From Microbacterium azadirachtae (GTDB lineage Bacteria; Actinomycetota; Actinomycetes; Actinomycetales; Microbacteriaceae), in assembly GCF_000956545.1 (NCBI RefSeq), contig NZ_JYIT01000057.1, forward strand, positions 1-49,232: a stretch of DNA of 49,232 nt, written 5' to 3'. The notes beneath the pieces were generated by a model that made no database searches, was not told where the DNA came from, and saw only the letters and a list, made by a program, of their open reading frames with translations. Position numbers and translations under genes: made by a program. This document shows, one piece after another, positions 21,971 through 31,243 of this stretch. How positions within the stretch are numbered: the first letter of the stretch is position 1; each line of letters begins with the position of its first letter.

Positions 21971-22800
21971 CGGTGCCGGGGGAGCGGTCCCCGGGCCGCA
22001 CCCTCCTCGTCGGCTGCGGCAAGCTCGGCGTCGCTCTCGGTGAGCGGCTGGTCGCGGGCGGCCAGGAGGTGCTCGCGATCCGCAGGACGCCCGGAGCGCT
22101 GCCCTCCGGCTTCCGCTCGATCGCCCAGGATCTGCGTCTCGCCGCACCGCGCGACCTCCCTTCCTGCGACTCGATCGTCATCACTCTGCCGCCGGATGCC
22201 CCGGACGAGGACGGCGAGGGGATCTACGCCGCGGCGCTCGCCCACCTCGCCGAGGCGCTGCCCTCGCACCCCTCGCGCGTGCTGTTCGTCTCCTCGACGC
22301 GCGTCTTCGAAGGGCGGCCGGGGCCGCGTCCCCTCACCGAGGCGGATGCGCCCGCTCCGGCCGGCTCTCGGGCGCACGTGTTGCTCGACGGCGAACGGCT
22401 CGCGGCACGGCTGCTCGGCGCCCGCGTGATCCGCCCGGCGGGGATCTACGGCCCCGGCCGGGAGTCGGTGATCCGCCGGGTGCGCGAACGCGTCCCGGTC
22501 GACTACTCACGCCGCACCAACAGGATCCACGAGCACGACCTGGTCCGGCTGCTGGACGCGATGCTCCGCGCCGAGGATCCGCCGCCGCTCGTGCATGCGG
22601 TGGATCAGGCGCCGGTGCCGATGGGCGAGGTCGTGACCTTCGTCGCGGACCGCCTGGGGGTCGAGGCACCGCCGCGGATCGAGCCGGAGGGGAACGGCGG
22701 AACCGTGCTCGACGGCGCCCTGATGCGCGAGGTTCTCGGGTCTCTGCGCTTCCCGTCGTTCCGCGAGGGCTACGCGGAGCTGCTGGGCGGTTCGGACTGA
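21967..22800 (+). CDS. YeeZ-like SDR / NAD-dependent epimerase family protein
   Basis: This 277-residue protein starts MTVPGERSPGRTLLVGCGKL; the Rossmann glycines are GCGKLG. VLFVSSTRVFEG and RPAGIYGPGRESV are atypical extended-SDR motifs, as in YeeZ/SDR_a5 proteins that lack the usual YxxxK. The reaction is unknown. It overlaps the response regulator by four bases and is co-transcribed with it. Confidence 0.75.
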   Translation: MTVPGERSPGRTLLVGCGKLGVALGERLVAGGQEVLAIRRTPGALPSGFRSIAQDLRLAAPRDLPSCDSIVITLPPDAPDEDGEGIYAAALAHLAEALPSHPSRVLFVSSTRVFEGRPGPRPLTEADAPAPAGSRAHVLLDGERLAARLLGARVIRPAGIYGPGRESVIRRVRERVPVDYSRRTNRIHEHDLVRLLDAMLRAEDPPPLVHAVDQAPVPMGEVVTFVADRLGVEAPPRIEPEGNGGTVLDGALMREVLGSLRFPSFREGYAELLGGSD

Positions 22801-23004
22801 CGCCCAGCGGTGCACCCGGCAGAACAAACGCCGCGCGGCGCGGTGAACGGGCCGTGACCGTCATATCTCAGTGCGGTCACGATCCCGCGGGATCCCGTCC
22901 GAGGGTCCGAACCTATGCATCTGCTCGGAATAGGGTGGATGGTGACCATGGCTGTCGCGCCCTCACGGACCGGCAGCCACATCTATGGAGACCGGAGAGC
23001 TCAC

Positions 23005-23505
23005 ATGAACAAGGCAACCCTCGCACGGATCGGCGGCGTCGCCGCTGCGATCGTCCTGACCGCCACGATGACCGCCTGCTCGGGCGGCCAGAGCGTCGCC
23101 GACGCGTGCAAGATCGCGAACACCGAGATGACCAAGGCGACCTCGAGCGTCTCGAGCGACGTCAACGCCGCGATGCAGAAGGCGACCCAGGGCGAGAAGG
23201 TCGACTTCGCCGAGATCTTCGCTCCGGTGCAGAAGGGTCTCGACGAGGCCGGCAAGAAGGTCACCAACGAGGCAGTGAAGGCGCCGCTCACCGCCTTCGC
23301 GAACGAGTTCAACGGCTTCGTCAAGGCGTTCGACGGTTTCGAGATGCCCGACCTGAAGAACATCGACGCGACCGACCCGGCCGCCATGGACAAGATCCAG
23401 GAGGCGCAGAAGAAGGCCGAGGAGATCTCGACCAAGGCGCAGGATGCCAGCGCCAAGCTGACCGAGCAGGGCAAGAAGCTGCAGGAAGTCTGCAACAAGG
23501 GCTGA
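23005..23505 (+). CDS. Small lipoprotein, helical
   Basis: This 166-residue protein begins MNKATLARIGGVAAAIVLTA and has the lipobox TMTAC-S. The mature part is Lys/Glu/Ala-rich and predicted helical, with Cys in DACKIAN and EVCNKG near its ends that could pair. No family recognised. An inverted repeat GTGACCG-N13-CGGTCAC (22854-22880) lies ~125 bp upstream. A terminator hairpin follows. Confidence 0.7.
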   Translation: MNKATLARIGGVAAAIVLTATMTACSGGQSVADACKIANTEMTKATSSVSSDVNAAMQKATQGEKVDFAEIFAPVQKGLDEAGKKVTNEAVKAPLTAFANEFNGFVKAFDGFEMPDLKNIDATDPAAMDKIQEAQKKAEEISTKAQDASAKLTEQGKKLQEVCNKG

Positions 23506-23533
23506 TCCGAGCCCCGCGGGCCTCTTCCCGCCC

Positions 23534-23573
23534 GAAAGGCGCTGTCCGGGAGCGATCCCGGGTGGCGCCTTTC
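23534..23573 (+). terminator. Terminator after lipoprotein gene
   Basis: GAAAGGCGC pairs with GCGCCTTTC, with inner CCGGGA/TCCCGG, 28 bp after the stop. Confidence 0.8.
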
Positions 23574-23738
23574 CGCATCAGGGGAGGATGGATCCGGTCG
23601 CGGATCCTTTCCTTTCTCAGGCGATTCTGTTCCCTTGCATAGGGTTTTCACGGTAATCCTGATTCTTGTGCGCCTGACCGGCGCATGACATCCGCACCGT
23701 CGCGGCAACCCCCGCGGTGATGCCTGGAGGGAGAATCA

Positions 23739-26700
23739 ATGTCAGAGAGAAGCGTCCGCGCACGCCGACGTGTCGCAGCGACGACATCCGCGTTCGTGCT
23801 CGCCGCAGCCGGAGTGGCGACGTTCGGGGCCGTCCCCGCCGTCGCGGCGCCGAGCGTCTCGGCGCCCGGCGTCCGTCCGACCGCCGCTGCGACGACGGGA
23901 GTCGCCAGCGATCACTACATCAACTACGTGGCGCCGCGTGCAGACGCGATCCTCGACGGGGCCGACGACCAGCCGGTCGCCGACCTGAGCGGCAATGCCC
24001 GTGCGCGTAAGGGCGTCAGCGACGCCGCCTTCGAGCGGGCGAAGGAGAACGACGAGAAGCACGCTCAGGGCAACCCTGTGGCGGCCGAGCAGCTGGCCAA
24101 GACCGAGGCGGAGGCGGTGCAGAGCGGCGAGAGCCCGAAGAACCTCAAGCACGCGGACAGCACGCAGCAGGCGAAGCTCCTCACGATCCTCGTCGAGTTC
24201 GACGGCACGGAGGACTTCTCGAACCTGCAGGTCCCGACCGCGTTCGGCGAGACGACCTGCAAACCCGGTGACGTGCAGGGGCCGACGCTGCACAACAACA
24301 TCGCGAACCCGGCCGATGCCGTCCACAAAGACAACAACAGCATGTGGGTGCCGGACTTCTCGAGCGACTTCTACAACAAGATGCTGTTCTCCGACGAGGG
24401 CATCACCGAGCGCGTCCGCACCGATCTGACCGGCCTGGACGGCCAGCCCGGCTTCGACATCTCGGGCCACACCATGAAGAAGATGTACGAGGAGATGTCG
24501 CGCGGTGCGTACTCGCTCACGGGCGAGGCGACCGCATGGGTGAAGGTGCCGCACTCCGAGGCGTACTACGGCGCCACCGTGTGCCACAAGGATCCCGCCA
24601 CGGGCGACTACGTCGCCGGCCCGATGCAGGACATGCAGGGTCACCCCGACAACCCCCTCGGCCCCGGCCAGCTCCCGATCGACGCAGTGGCGGCGCTGGC
24701 GCAGTCCGATCCCTCGTTCCCGTGGGCGGACTATGACATCGAGGACCAGGGCGACCGGGACGGCGACGGCAACCTGCACGAGCCGGACGGGATCATCGAC
24801 CACGTCGTGCTCGTGCACGCCGGTGAGGACAAGTCGGGCGGCGGCGGCAAGGAGGGGACCTACGCGATCTGGGCGCATTCGTCCGATGTCGCGGGCGGAG
24901 CCACCATCCCCGGCACCGATTTCAAGATCCAGAACTACATCGTCCAGCCGGAGAACTCCGGCGTCGGCGTGTTCGCCCACGAATACGGACACGACCTGGG
25001 CCTTCCCGACCTGTACGACACCTCGAACGCCGGCGACTCCGACGTCGACTTCTGGGATCTGATGAGCTCCGGGTCGCATTCCGGACCGATCTTCCAGTCG
25101 ATGCCGACGCACATGGGCATCTGGGACAAGTGGGTGCTCGGCTGGGTGGACCCGCTCGAGATCAACCCGGGTGACGGCACGAAGACGATCAAGGTGGGAC
25201 AGGCGTCCCGGCCCGCGAATGGCACCGAGGACGGCGTCAAGATCAACCTGCCGGACAAGGTCAAGACGCTCGCCACCCCGCACAGCGGCGCCGAGATGTG
25301 GTATTCGAACGCCGATCAGGACTGGGCCGACGTGACCCTGAGCCGCACGATCGACAACGTGCCGGCCGGTGCGACCTTCTCGATGTGGAACAACTACGTG
25401 ATCGAGGAGGACTGGGACTTCGGGTTCATCGAGGTCTCGACCGACGGCGGCAGCACGTGGACCGAGCAGAAGGTCTACGACGACAGCAACGCCCTCGTGT
25501 CGACCGATGACGGCTACAGCGACCCGAACGGTCGGATGAAGGACTTCGGCAACAAGAAGTACGGTCTGACCGGATCCACGGACGGCTGGCGCCACGACCA
25601 CATCGATCTGTCCTCGTACGCGGGCCAGAACATCCAGGTGCGTCTGCGTCAGGCGACCGACGCGGCGTTCGAGGAGCGCGGCTGGTTCTCCGACGACTTC
25701 GCCCTCAGCGCCGGCGGATCCGACGTCTGGACAGACGACGTGGAGTCCGGCGACAACGGCTGGACGGCGACGGCGGGCACCTTCACGGACACCACGGGGG
25801 TCGGCTGGGCGCGGGACACCGGCATTCAGACCAAGAAGCAGTTCTACCTGGTCGAATGGCGCAACTTCGACGGTTTCGACGAGGGGCTGAAGTACGGCTA
25901 CACCACGGTCTACAGCGACCAGGGCTGGAAGGTCGAGAAGGTTCCGTACAACGCGCCGGGTGCGCTGGTCTGGTATCGCGACGCGGCCTACGGCTCGTCG
26001 AACCAGATCACGTCGTATCTGACCAATCTGCCCAGCTACGGGGCGAAGGGCGGCCTTCTGCTCGTCGACAGCCACTTCGACCCGCTGCGCAGAACGGGCG
26101 CGGAGGCGGAGCTGGATCCGTCGCTGCTCAAGAATCTCTCCAGCCGTGCGCAATCGTCGAACGCCGCTTTCGGTCTCACGCCGACTCTGCCGTTCAAGGA
26201 CTGCATGGTGGACGCCGACTTCACCGAGGCGTGCACCGACATCGCCGCCCAGCCGCCGGTGAGCAGCTTCACCGACGACCAGGGCTGGGTCGCCGGCCTG
26301 GAGTTCCGTGACGGCGATCTGTACAACCGTCTGCGCGACGCCTCGGTCGTCGTGCCCTCGGTCGACGATGCGGCGTACACCACGCGCGTGGTCAACCCTG
26401 ACGGCACCCCGGCGACCGACCTGTACGGCACCGTGCTGCCTTTCACGACCCTCGGCACCGGCAACCCCGCCGACGCCGGCGTCGGATACGGCACCGTGGT
26501 CACGGTGAAGAAGGCGCTGCAGAAGAACACGGCAGCCCTGCTCACGGTGCGCGCCCCGCTCTCCGACGCCCCGTCGAAGCCCGCCGCGCCGGCGATCACG
26601 TCGCCGGCGGACGGTGCCAAGCTCGACACGGCGCCGACCGCGGTCAGCGGCACGGGCGTGCCGGGAGCCGTCGTCGAGGTGACGGTCGACGGCGCAGCCG

Positions 26701-27158
26701 CCGCGGCTGCCGACGCCAAGGCTGCGGCTCCCGCCGCGGCGAAGGCCAAGGCGGCGGATGCCGCGGTCACGGTGGAAGAGCCTGTGGTCGTGGGCGGCGA
26801 CGGCACGTGGACGGTCCCGCTCGTCGGCACTTTCGCGCCCGGGCCGCACACGATCTCCGCGGTGCAGAGCGTGGGCGATCTGAACAGCGACCCGGCGGCG
26901 AGCGCCTTCGTCGTCGCCGAGGTCACGACGCCGAGCACTCCGACGCCGACTCCGCCGGTCACCGGCGGCGACGGTGACGGCAAGGGCGGCACCGGACACG
27001 GTTCCGGCGCCCTCGCCGCGACCGGTCTGAACGGCGACGCGCTGCTGACGACGGGCATCGTCGGCGGTCTGCTCGTACTGCTCGCCGGCGTGCTGCTCGT
27101 CGTGGCGCGTCGTCGCCGTCGGCTCGACGGCGGCAGCGCTGCAGAGCCGAAGAGCTAG
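23739..27158 (+). CDS. Immune inhibitor A-type M6 metalloprotease, cell-wall anchored
   Basis: This 1139-residue protein begins MSERSVRARRRVAATTSAFV with a Sec signal peptide cut near AVAAP. The M6 catalytic motif is H414-E-Y-G-H418-DLGLPD-LYD, the HExxHxxGxxD zinc site. MAM/immune-inhibitor-like beta domains follow to ~930. Residues ~945-1060 form a bacterial Ig-like domain interrupted by an Ala/Lys-rich run. The tail has a Pro/Thr linker, LAATG, a hydrophobic span and RRRRR, a sortase-type sorting signal. It would degrade extracellular proteins from the cell surface. GGAGG precedes the ATG. Confidence 0.9.
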   Translation: MSERSVRARRRVAATTSAFVLAAAGVATFGAVPAVAAPSVSAPGVRPTAAATTGVASDHYINYVAPRADAILDGADDQPVADLSGNARARKGVSDAAFERAKENDEKHAQGNPVAAEQLAKTEAEAVQSGESPKNLKHADSTQQAKLLTILVEFDGTEDFSNLQVPTAFGETTCKPGDVQGPTLHNNIANPADAVHKDNNSMWVPDFSSDFYNKMLFSDEGITERVRTDLTGLDGQPGFDISGHTMKKMYEEMSRGAYSLTGEATAWVKVPHSEAYYGATVCHKDPATGDYVAGPMQDMQGHPDNPLGPGQLPIDAVAALAQSDPSFPWADYDIEDQGDRDGDGNLHEPDGIIDHVVLVHAGEDKSGGGGKEGTYAIWAHSSDVAGGATIPGTDFKIQNYIVQPENSGVGVFAHEYGHDLGLPDLYDTSNAGDSDVDFWDLMSSGSHSGPIFQSMPTHMGIWDKWVLGWVDPLEINPGDGTKTIKVGQASRPANGTEDGVKINLPDKVKTLATPHSGAEMWYSNADQDWADVTLSRTIDNVPAGATFSMWNNYVIEEDWDFGFIEVSTDGGSTWTEQKVYDDSNALVSTDDGYSDPNGRMKDFGNKKYGLTGSTDGWRHDHIDLSSYAGQNIQVRLRQATDAAFEERGWFSDDFALSAGGSDVWTDDVESGDNGWTATAGTFTDTTGVGWARDTGIQTKKQFYLVEWRNFDGFDEGLKYGYTTVYSDQGWKVEKVPYNAPGALVWYRDAAYGSSNQITSYLTNLPSYGAKGGLLLVDSHFDPLRRTGAEAELDPSLLKNLSSRAQSSNAAFGLTPTLPFKDCMVDADFTEACTDIAAQPPVSSFTDDQGWVAGLEFRDGDLYNRLRDASVVVPSVDDAAYTTRVVNPDGTPATDLYGTVLPFTTLGTGNPADAGVGYGTVVTVKKALQKNTAALLTVRAPLSDAPSKPAAPAITSPADGAKLDTAPTAVSGTGVPGAVVEVTVDGAAAAAADAKAAAPAAAKAKAADAAVTVEEPVVVGGDGTWTVPLVGTFAPGPHTISAVQSVGDLNSDPAASAFVVAEVTTPSTPTPTPPVTGGDGDGKGGTGHGSGALAATGLNGDALLTTGIVGGLLVLLAGVLLVVARRRRRLDGGSAAEPKS

Positions 27159-27178
27159 TCGCACCCGCGACAGCGCCC

Positions 27179-27214
27179 GGAGCGCCGATCCTCGTCTTCG
27201 AGGGTCGGCGCTCC
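27179..27214 (+). terminator. Terminator after M6 protease gene
   Basis: GGAGCGCCGA (27179-27188) pairs with TCGGCGCTCC (27205-27214), with inner CCTCG/CGAGG. 21 bp after the stop. Confidence 0.85.
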
Positions 27215-27240
27215 GTCGTCGTCGCGGTGCCGCACCCAGC

Positions 27241-27308
27241 GCGAGGATCGCGCGAGGATCGCGTGAGGAAGCCGTCTCCGCCACTCCGTGAGGATTCCGT
27301 GAGGAGGG
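27241..27308 (+). promoter_or_regulatory. Five direct repeats (GTGAGGA-type) upstream of kup
   Basis: GCGAGGATCG occurs at 27241 and 27252, then GTGAGGA at about 27263, 27287 and 27298. Within each group the spacing is 11 bp, one helical turn, as in operators of OmpR/PhoP-type regulators. The last repeat is ~25 bp before TAGGCT (27333-27338), the likely -10 of kup. Confidence 0.55.
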
Positions 27309-27344
27309 CCGGGTGGCGCGGGAAACGGGATCTAGGCTTCGTCT

Positions 27345-29282
27345 GTGAACAGCCAGGCAGTGATCGATCAGAAGGCTCCCGCCGCGACCCGCAGTCCGCT
27401 CCGGCTCGCCCTCGTGATCGGCGCGCTCGGGGTGGTGTTCGGCGACATCGGCACGAGCCCCATCTACGCGCTGCAGACCGTGTTCAACCCCGAGGATCCG
27501 CATCCGGTCCCGCTCACGACGGAGAACCTGTACGGCGTCGTCTCGCTCGTCGTCTGGTCGGTCATCCTGATCGTCACGATCACCTACGTCCTGCTCGCGA
27601 TGCGCATGGACAACGACGGCGAGGGCGGCATCATGGCGCTCCTCACCCTCCTGCGCCGCTGGGCGCCGAAGGGGCGCACGCGCACCGTGGCGATCCTGTC
27701 AGGCCTCGCCGTGCTGGGGGCGGCGCTGTTCCTGGGGGACAGCATGATCACCCCGGCGATCTCGGTGCTCTCCGCGGTCGAGGGGCTCAAGACCATCAAT
27801 CCGGGGCTCGACGAATGGGTCGTCCCCATCACCGCCACGATCCTGCTCATCCTGTTCCTCATCCAGAAGCTCGGAAGCTCCGTGGTCGGGCGGCTCTTCG
27901 GGCCGATCATGGCGATCTGGTTCGTGGTCGTCGGCGTGCTGGGCATCGGCGGGATCCTTCACGATCCGCAGATCCTGCTCGCCCTGCTGCCCACCTACGC
28001 GATCGGCTTCATGGTCAGCCACTTCCACATCGCGTTCTTCGCCCTGGCCGCCGTGGTCCTCTCCGTCACGGGCGCCGAGGCCCTCTACGCCGACATGGGC
28101 CACTTCGGCCGTAAGTCGATCTCGTTCGGGTGGCTGTTCCTGGTGTTCCCGGCGCTCGCGCTCACCTACCTGGGTCAGGGGGCGCTGCTGCTGGAGGACA
28201 AGGCGAACATGTCGGCGCCGTTCTTCCTGCTCGCGCCGGAGTGGAGCCGCATCGCGCTGGTCGTGCTGGCCACGGCGGCGACCGTGATCGCGTCGCAGGC
28301 GGTGATCTCCGGCGCCTTCTCGGTCGCGGCGCAGGCATCCGGGCTCGGCTACCTGCCGCGACTGAGGGTCACCCACACTTCTTCCGAGACCCAGGGGCAG
28401 ATCTACGTCCCATGGATCAACTGGCTGCTGATGGTCTCGGTGATCACGCTGGTGTTCGTCTTCCGCAGCTCCGCGTCGCTCGCTTTCGCGTACGGCATGG
28501 CGGTCATCGGCACCATCACGATCACGACGCTGCTGTTCTTCTACCTGGCTCGGCGACGGTGGAAGACGCCGAGCTGGATCCTCGCGATCGGCGCGGCGGT
28601 GCTGCTCTCCGTCGACCTGCTCTTCCTCGCCGCCAACGCCACCAAGTTCGTGCACGGCGCCTGGCTGCCCCTCGCGATCGGTCTCATCGCGTTCATCGTG
28701 ATGACGACCTGGCAGCGCGGACGCGCGCTCATCACCGCCCGCCGCACCGAGGCGGAGGGGTCGCTCGCCGACTTCGTGAGCAACCTGCGCACGCATCCGA
28801 AGCTCATCGACCGCGTGCCCGGCACGGCGATCTTCCTGAACCCCGGAGGCACCACGACGCCGCTCGCCCTGCGCGCCAACGTCGAGCACAACCACGTGCG
28901 TCACGCCCGGGTGATCATCCTGTCCGTGGACATCCAGAACGTCCCGCGGGTCCCGCAGTCCCAGCGCTGCACGGTCGACGATCTCGGGGATCCGACCGAC
29001 GGGATCCTCTACATCTCCACGAGGTTCGGCTATGCCGAGAACCCGGACATCCCGCGCGCCCTGCGCACGATCCCTCCGCACAAGACCCAGGGCTGGCTGG
29101 ATCTCGACAACGCCACGTACTTCCTGTCGAAGATCGAGCTGCGCGAGGGGCGCAGGGGTGGCATGGCGCGGTGGCGCAAGCGTCTGTTCCTCGCCGCGTC
29201 GCACATCACCACCGACGCGAGCGACCACTTCGGCCTGCCCCGCGACCGCGTGATCGTGATGGGGTCGCAGATCGAGCTGTGA
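27345..29282 (+). CDS. kup: Kup potassium uptake permease
   Basis: This 645-residue protein has the KUP opening LALVIGALGVVFGDIGTSPIYALQTVF, about twelve membrane spans to ~residue 430, and a C-terminal cytoplasmic domain. The family imports K+ with protons. The GTG start follows TAGGCT by 6 nt (leaderless). The 11-bp-spaced repeats upstream suggest control by a two-component regulator. Confidence 0.93.
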   Translation: MNSQAVIDQKAPAATRSPLRLALVIGALGVVFGDIGTSPIYALQTVFNPEDPHPVPLTTENLYGVVSLVVWSVILIVTITYVLLAMRMDNDGEGGIMALLTLLRRWAPKGRTRTVAILSGLAVLGAALFLGDSMITPAISVLSAVEGLKTINPGLDEWVVPITATILLILFLIQKLGSSVVGRLFGPIMAIWFVVVGVLGIGGILHDPQILLALLPTYAIGFMVSHFHIAFFALAAVVLSVTGAEALYADMGHFGRKSISFGWLFLVFPALALTYLGQGALLLEDKANMSAPFFLLAPEWSRIALVVLATAATVIASQAVISGAFSVAAQASGLGYLPRLRVTHTSSETQGQIYVPWINWLLMVSVITLVFVFRSSASLAFAYGMAVIGTITITTLLFFYLARRRWKTPSWILAIGAAVLLSVDLLFLAANATKFVHGAWLPLAIGLIAFIVMTTWQRGRALITARRTEAEGSLADFVSNLRTHPKLIDRVPGTAIFLNPGGTTTPLALRANVEHNHVRHARVIILSVDIQNVPRVPQSQRCTVDDLGDPTDGILYISTRFGYAENPDIPRALRTIPPHKTQGWLDLDNATYFLSKIELREGRRGGMARWRKRLFLAASHITTDASDHFGLPRDRVIVMGSQIEL

Positions 29283-29312
29283 GGCGACGCGGCGCACCGG
29301 TCGCGGCGCGGC

Positions 29313-29714
29313 TCAGACGACGGCGAGCGCGTCGATCTCGACCAGCATCTCCTCGCGGGGGAGCCCGGTGAACACAGTGGTGCGGGAGGGGAGCACGCCG
29401 CTCGGGGTGTGCCGGGTCACGAAGGAGCCGTAGGCCTCGTTCATGAGGGCGAAGTCCTCGCGCTTCGTGAGGTAGACGCGCAGCATCACGACGTCGTCGA
29501 AGGTCGCCCCCGACGCCTCGACGATGGCGCGCACGTTCTCCAGCGTGCGCAGGGTCTGCGCGGCCACATCGCCGGGGAACAGGTATTCGCCGGTGGCGGG
29601 ATCCACGGGCCCCTGGCCGGAGACCTGCACGATCGGACCCTTGCGCACGCCCTGCGAGAACACATGCGCCGGGGCGGGGGCGTCGGCGGTCAGCACACGG
29701 GTCTTCTCGGTCAT
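29313..29714 (-). CDS. ridA: RidA family enamine/imine deaminase
   Basis: This 133-residue protein has VRKGPIVQVSGQGPVDPATGE, TLENVRAIVEASGATFDDVV and the conserved arginine in PSRTTVFTGLP. RidA proteins hydrolyse reactive 2-aminoacrylate and related imines made by PLP enzymes. The start was set at ATG 29714 behind GAGAGGAA; the longer frame is spurious. It is divergent from a PLP enzyme of the D-serine dehydratase type, a direct functional pairing. Confidence 0.9.
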   Translation of the reverse strand: MTEKTRVLTADAPAPAHVFSQGVRKGPIVQVSGQGPVDPATGEYLFPGDVAAQTLRTLENVRAIVEASGATFDDVVMLRVYLTKREDFALMNEAYGSFVTRHTPSGVLPSRTTVFTGLPREEMLVEIDALAVV

Positions 29715-29799
29715 GGTCGTTCCTCTCGGTCGGCGGCCGGACGCGGCGATCGACATGCTACGCGACGCGTCGTCGCGCGCGGCGCGTCATCATGGAGGA

Positions 29800-31104
29800 G
29801 TGGAGACGTCATCGAGTGCTGCCCGCCCGCTGTCCGTGCGCGACAAGTCGTTCCCCCCGTCGGCGCACGGCCTCACGCGGGAGCAGTTCCTCGCGACGGC
29901 CCCTCGACGTTCCGACTTCGCGACACCGCTGCTCACGCTCGACGCCGGCGCGATGGTGCACAACGTCGCCCGCATGGCCGACTGGGCGCAGGAGGCGGGG
30001 GTGCTGCTCGCGCCGCACGGGAAGACCACGATGGCTCCGGCGCTGTGGCGGCAGCTGCTCGATCCCCGTCCGCGCGGCGCCGGCGCCTGGGGTCTCACGC
30101 TCGCCACCGCATGGCAGGCGCAGGTCGGTCGTGCGCACGACGTGCGCCGCATCCTCATCGCGAACGAGGTCGTGGATCCGGTCGGCCTGCGCTGGATCGC
30201 CGACGAGCTGGCGGCGCATCCCGACGTCGAGATCCTCAGCTGGGCCGACGGCGTGGACGTCGTGCGGGCGATGGAGGCGGGGCTCGGCGCCGACGTGCGC
30301 CGGCCGCTGGCGGTGATGGTCGAGCTCGGCGGGGCGGGCGGGCGCACCGGCGCACGCGACCGTGCCGCCGCTCTCGCCGTCGCAGAGGCGATCGCGGCGT
30401 CGCCCGTGCTGCAGCTGGCAGGCGTCGGCGGCTATGAGGGCGCCCTCGCGCACGACGCCGGCGACGCGGCGATCGCCCGGGTCGACGCGTACCTCGACGA
30501 GCTCGCCGCCGTGCACCGCGCGATCGGCGAGGCCGGACTCTACCCGGAGGGCGCACGCCCGGTCGTGACCGCCGGGGGCAGCGCCTACTTCGACCGGGTG
30601 GGGGCCGTGCTGCCGGCACTCTGCCCCGATGCGGACGTGGTGGTGCGCTCCGGCGCCTTCCAGATCCACGACGACGGGTTCTACGCCGGCATCAGCCCGA
30701 TGGGCCGCACGATCGGCGATGTGCCGTTCCGCTCGGCGATGCACGTGTGGGCACGGGTGCTGTCACACCCCGAACCCGGACTCGCACTGCTGGACTGCGG
30801 CCGTCGCGACGCCTCGTTCGACGAGGGGCTGCCGGTGGCGCAGCGCATCGCCGGCCGCGCGAGCGACGACGTCGTGCTCGCCGGCAGCCGCGTCACGGCA
30901 CTCAACGACCAGCACCTGTTCCTGCGGCTCGGCGACGACGTCGTCGCCTCCGGGGCGGCCGAGCGGCTGGCGGTGGGCGACGTCGTGCGGCTCGGCCTGT
31001 CCCACCCCTGCACGGTGCTCGACAAGTGGCGCCTGATCCCCGTCGTCGCCGATGCGGACGCGCCGGACCCGGTCGTCGTGGACGCCGTGGAGACCGTGTT
31101 CTGA
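29800..31104 (+). CDS. D-serine dehydratase / D-threonine aldolase-like PLP enzyme
   Basis: This protein of ~434 residues has an alanine-racemase-type barrel with PLP lysine K75 in LLAPHGKTTMAP, and a C-terminal domain with the zinc pair H402-P-C404 in LSHPCTVLDKW. This is the eukaryotic-type DSD1 fold, which removes D-serine (to pyruvate and ammonia) or cleaves D-threonine-like amino acids. GTG 29800 abuts GGAGGA, closer than usual; GTG ~29836 is an alternative. RidA next door would clear the enamine released. A LacI regulator follows but probably serves the sugar transporter. Confidence 0.82.
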   Translation: METSSSAARPLSVRDKSFPPSAHGLTREQFLATAPRRSDFATPLLTLDAGAMVHNVARMADWAQEAGVLLAPHGKTTMAPALWRQLLDPRPRGAGAWGLTLATAWQAQVGRAHDVRRILIANEVVDPVGLRWIADELAAHPDVEILSWADGVDVVRAMEAGLGADVRRPLAVMVELGGAGGRTGARDRAAALAVAEAIAASPVLQLAGVGGYEGALAHDAGDAAIARVDAYLDELAAVHRAIGEAGLYPEGARPVVTAGGSAYFDRVGAVLPALCPDADVVVRSGAFQIHDDGFYAGISPMGRTIGDVPFRSAMHVWARVLSHPEPGLALLDCGRRDASFDEGLPVAQRIAGRASDDVVLAGSRVTALNDQHLFLRLGDDVVASGAAERLAVGDVVRLGLSHPCTVLDKWRLIPVVADADAPDPVVVDAVETVF

Positions 31105-31243
31105 ACGCGACGGCGTCCGTGACGCGGGCGGATGCGCCGTGGCGCGCTGGTCGAGCCGCCTGGCCGGGGGAGCGGGCGGGGGCGTCCGAGGCGTTCGCCG
31201 CCTCCCCCATAATGAGCTTGACCGGTGTGGAGCGGAGGTGGGC

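Noticed and set aside
27215..27344. Riboswitch (ydaO/c-di-AMP type) upstream of kup
   Set aside because: The region lacks the conserved paired core; the direct repeats fit protein binding better.
23742..27503. 1253-codon open frame on the minus strand
   Set aside because: It is the antisense of the M6 protease and kup start, with Arg/Gly/Val-rich composition typical of GC-rich shadow frames and no domain.
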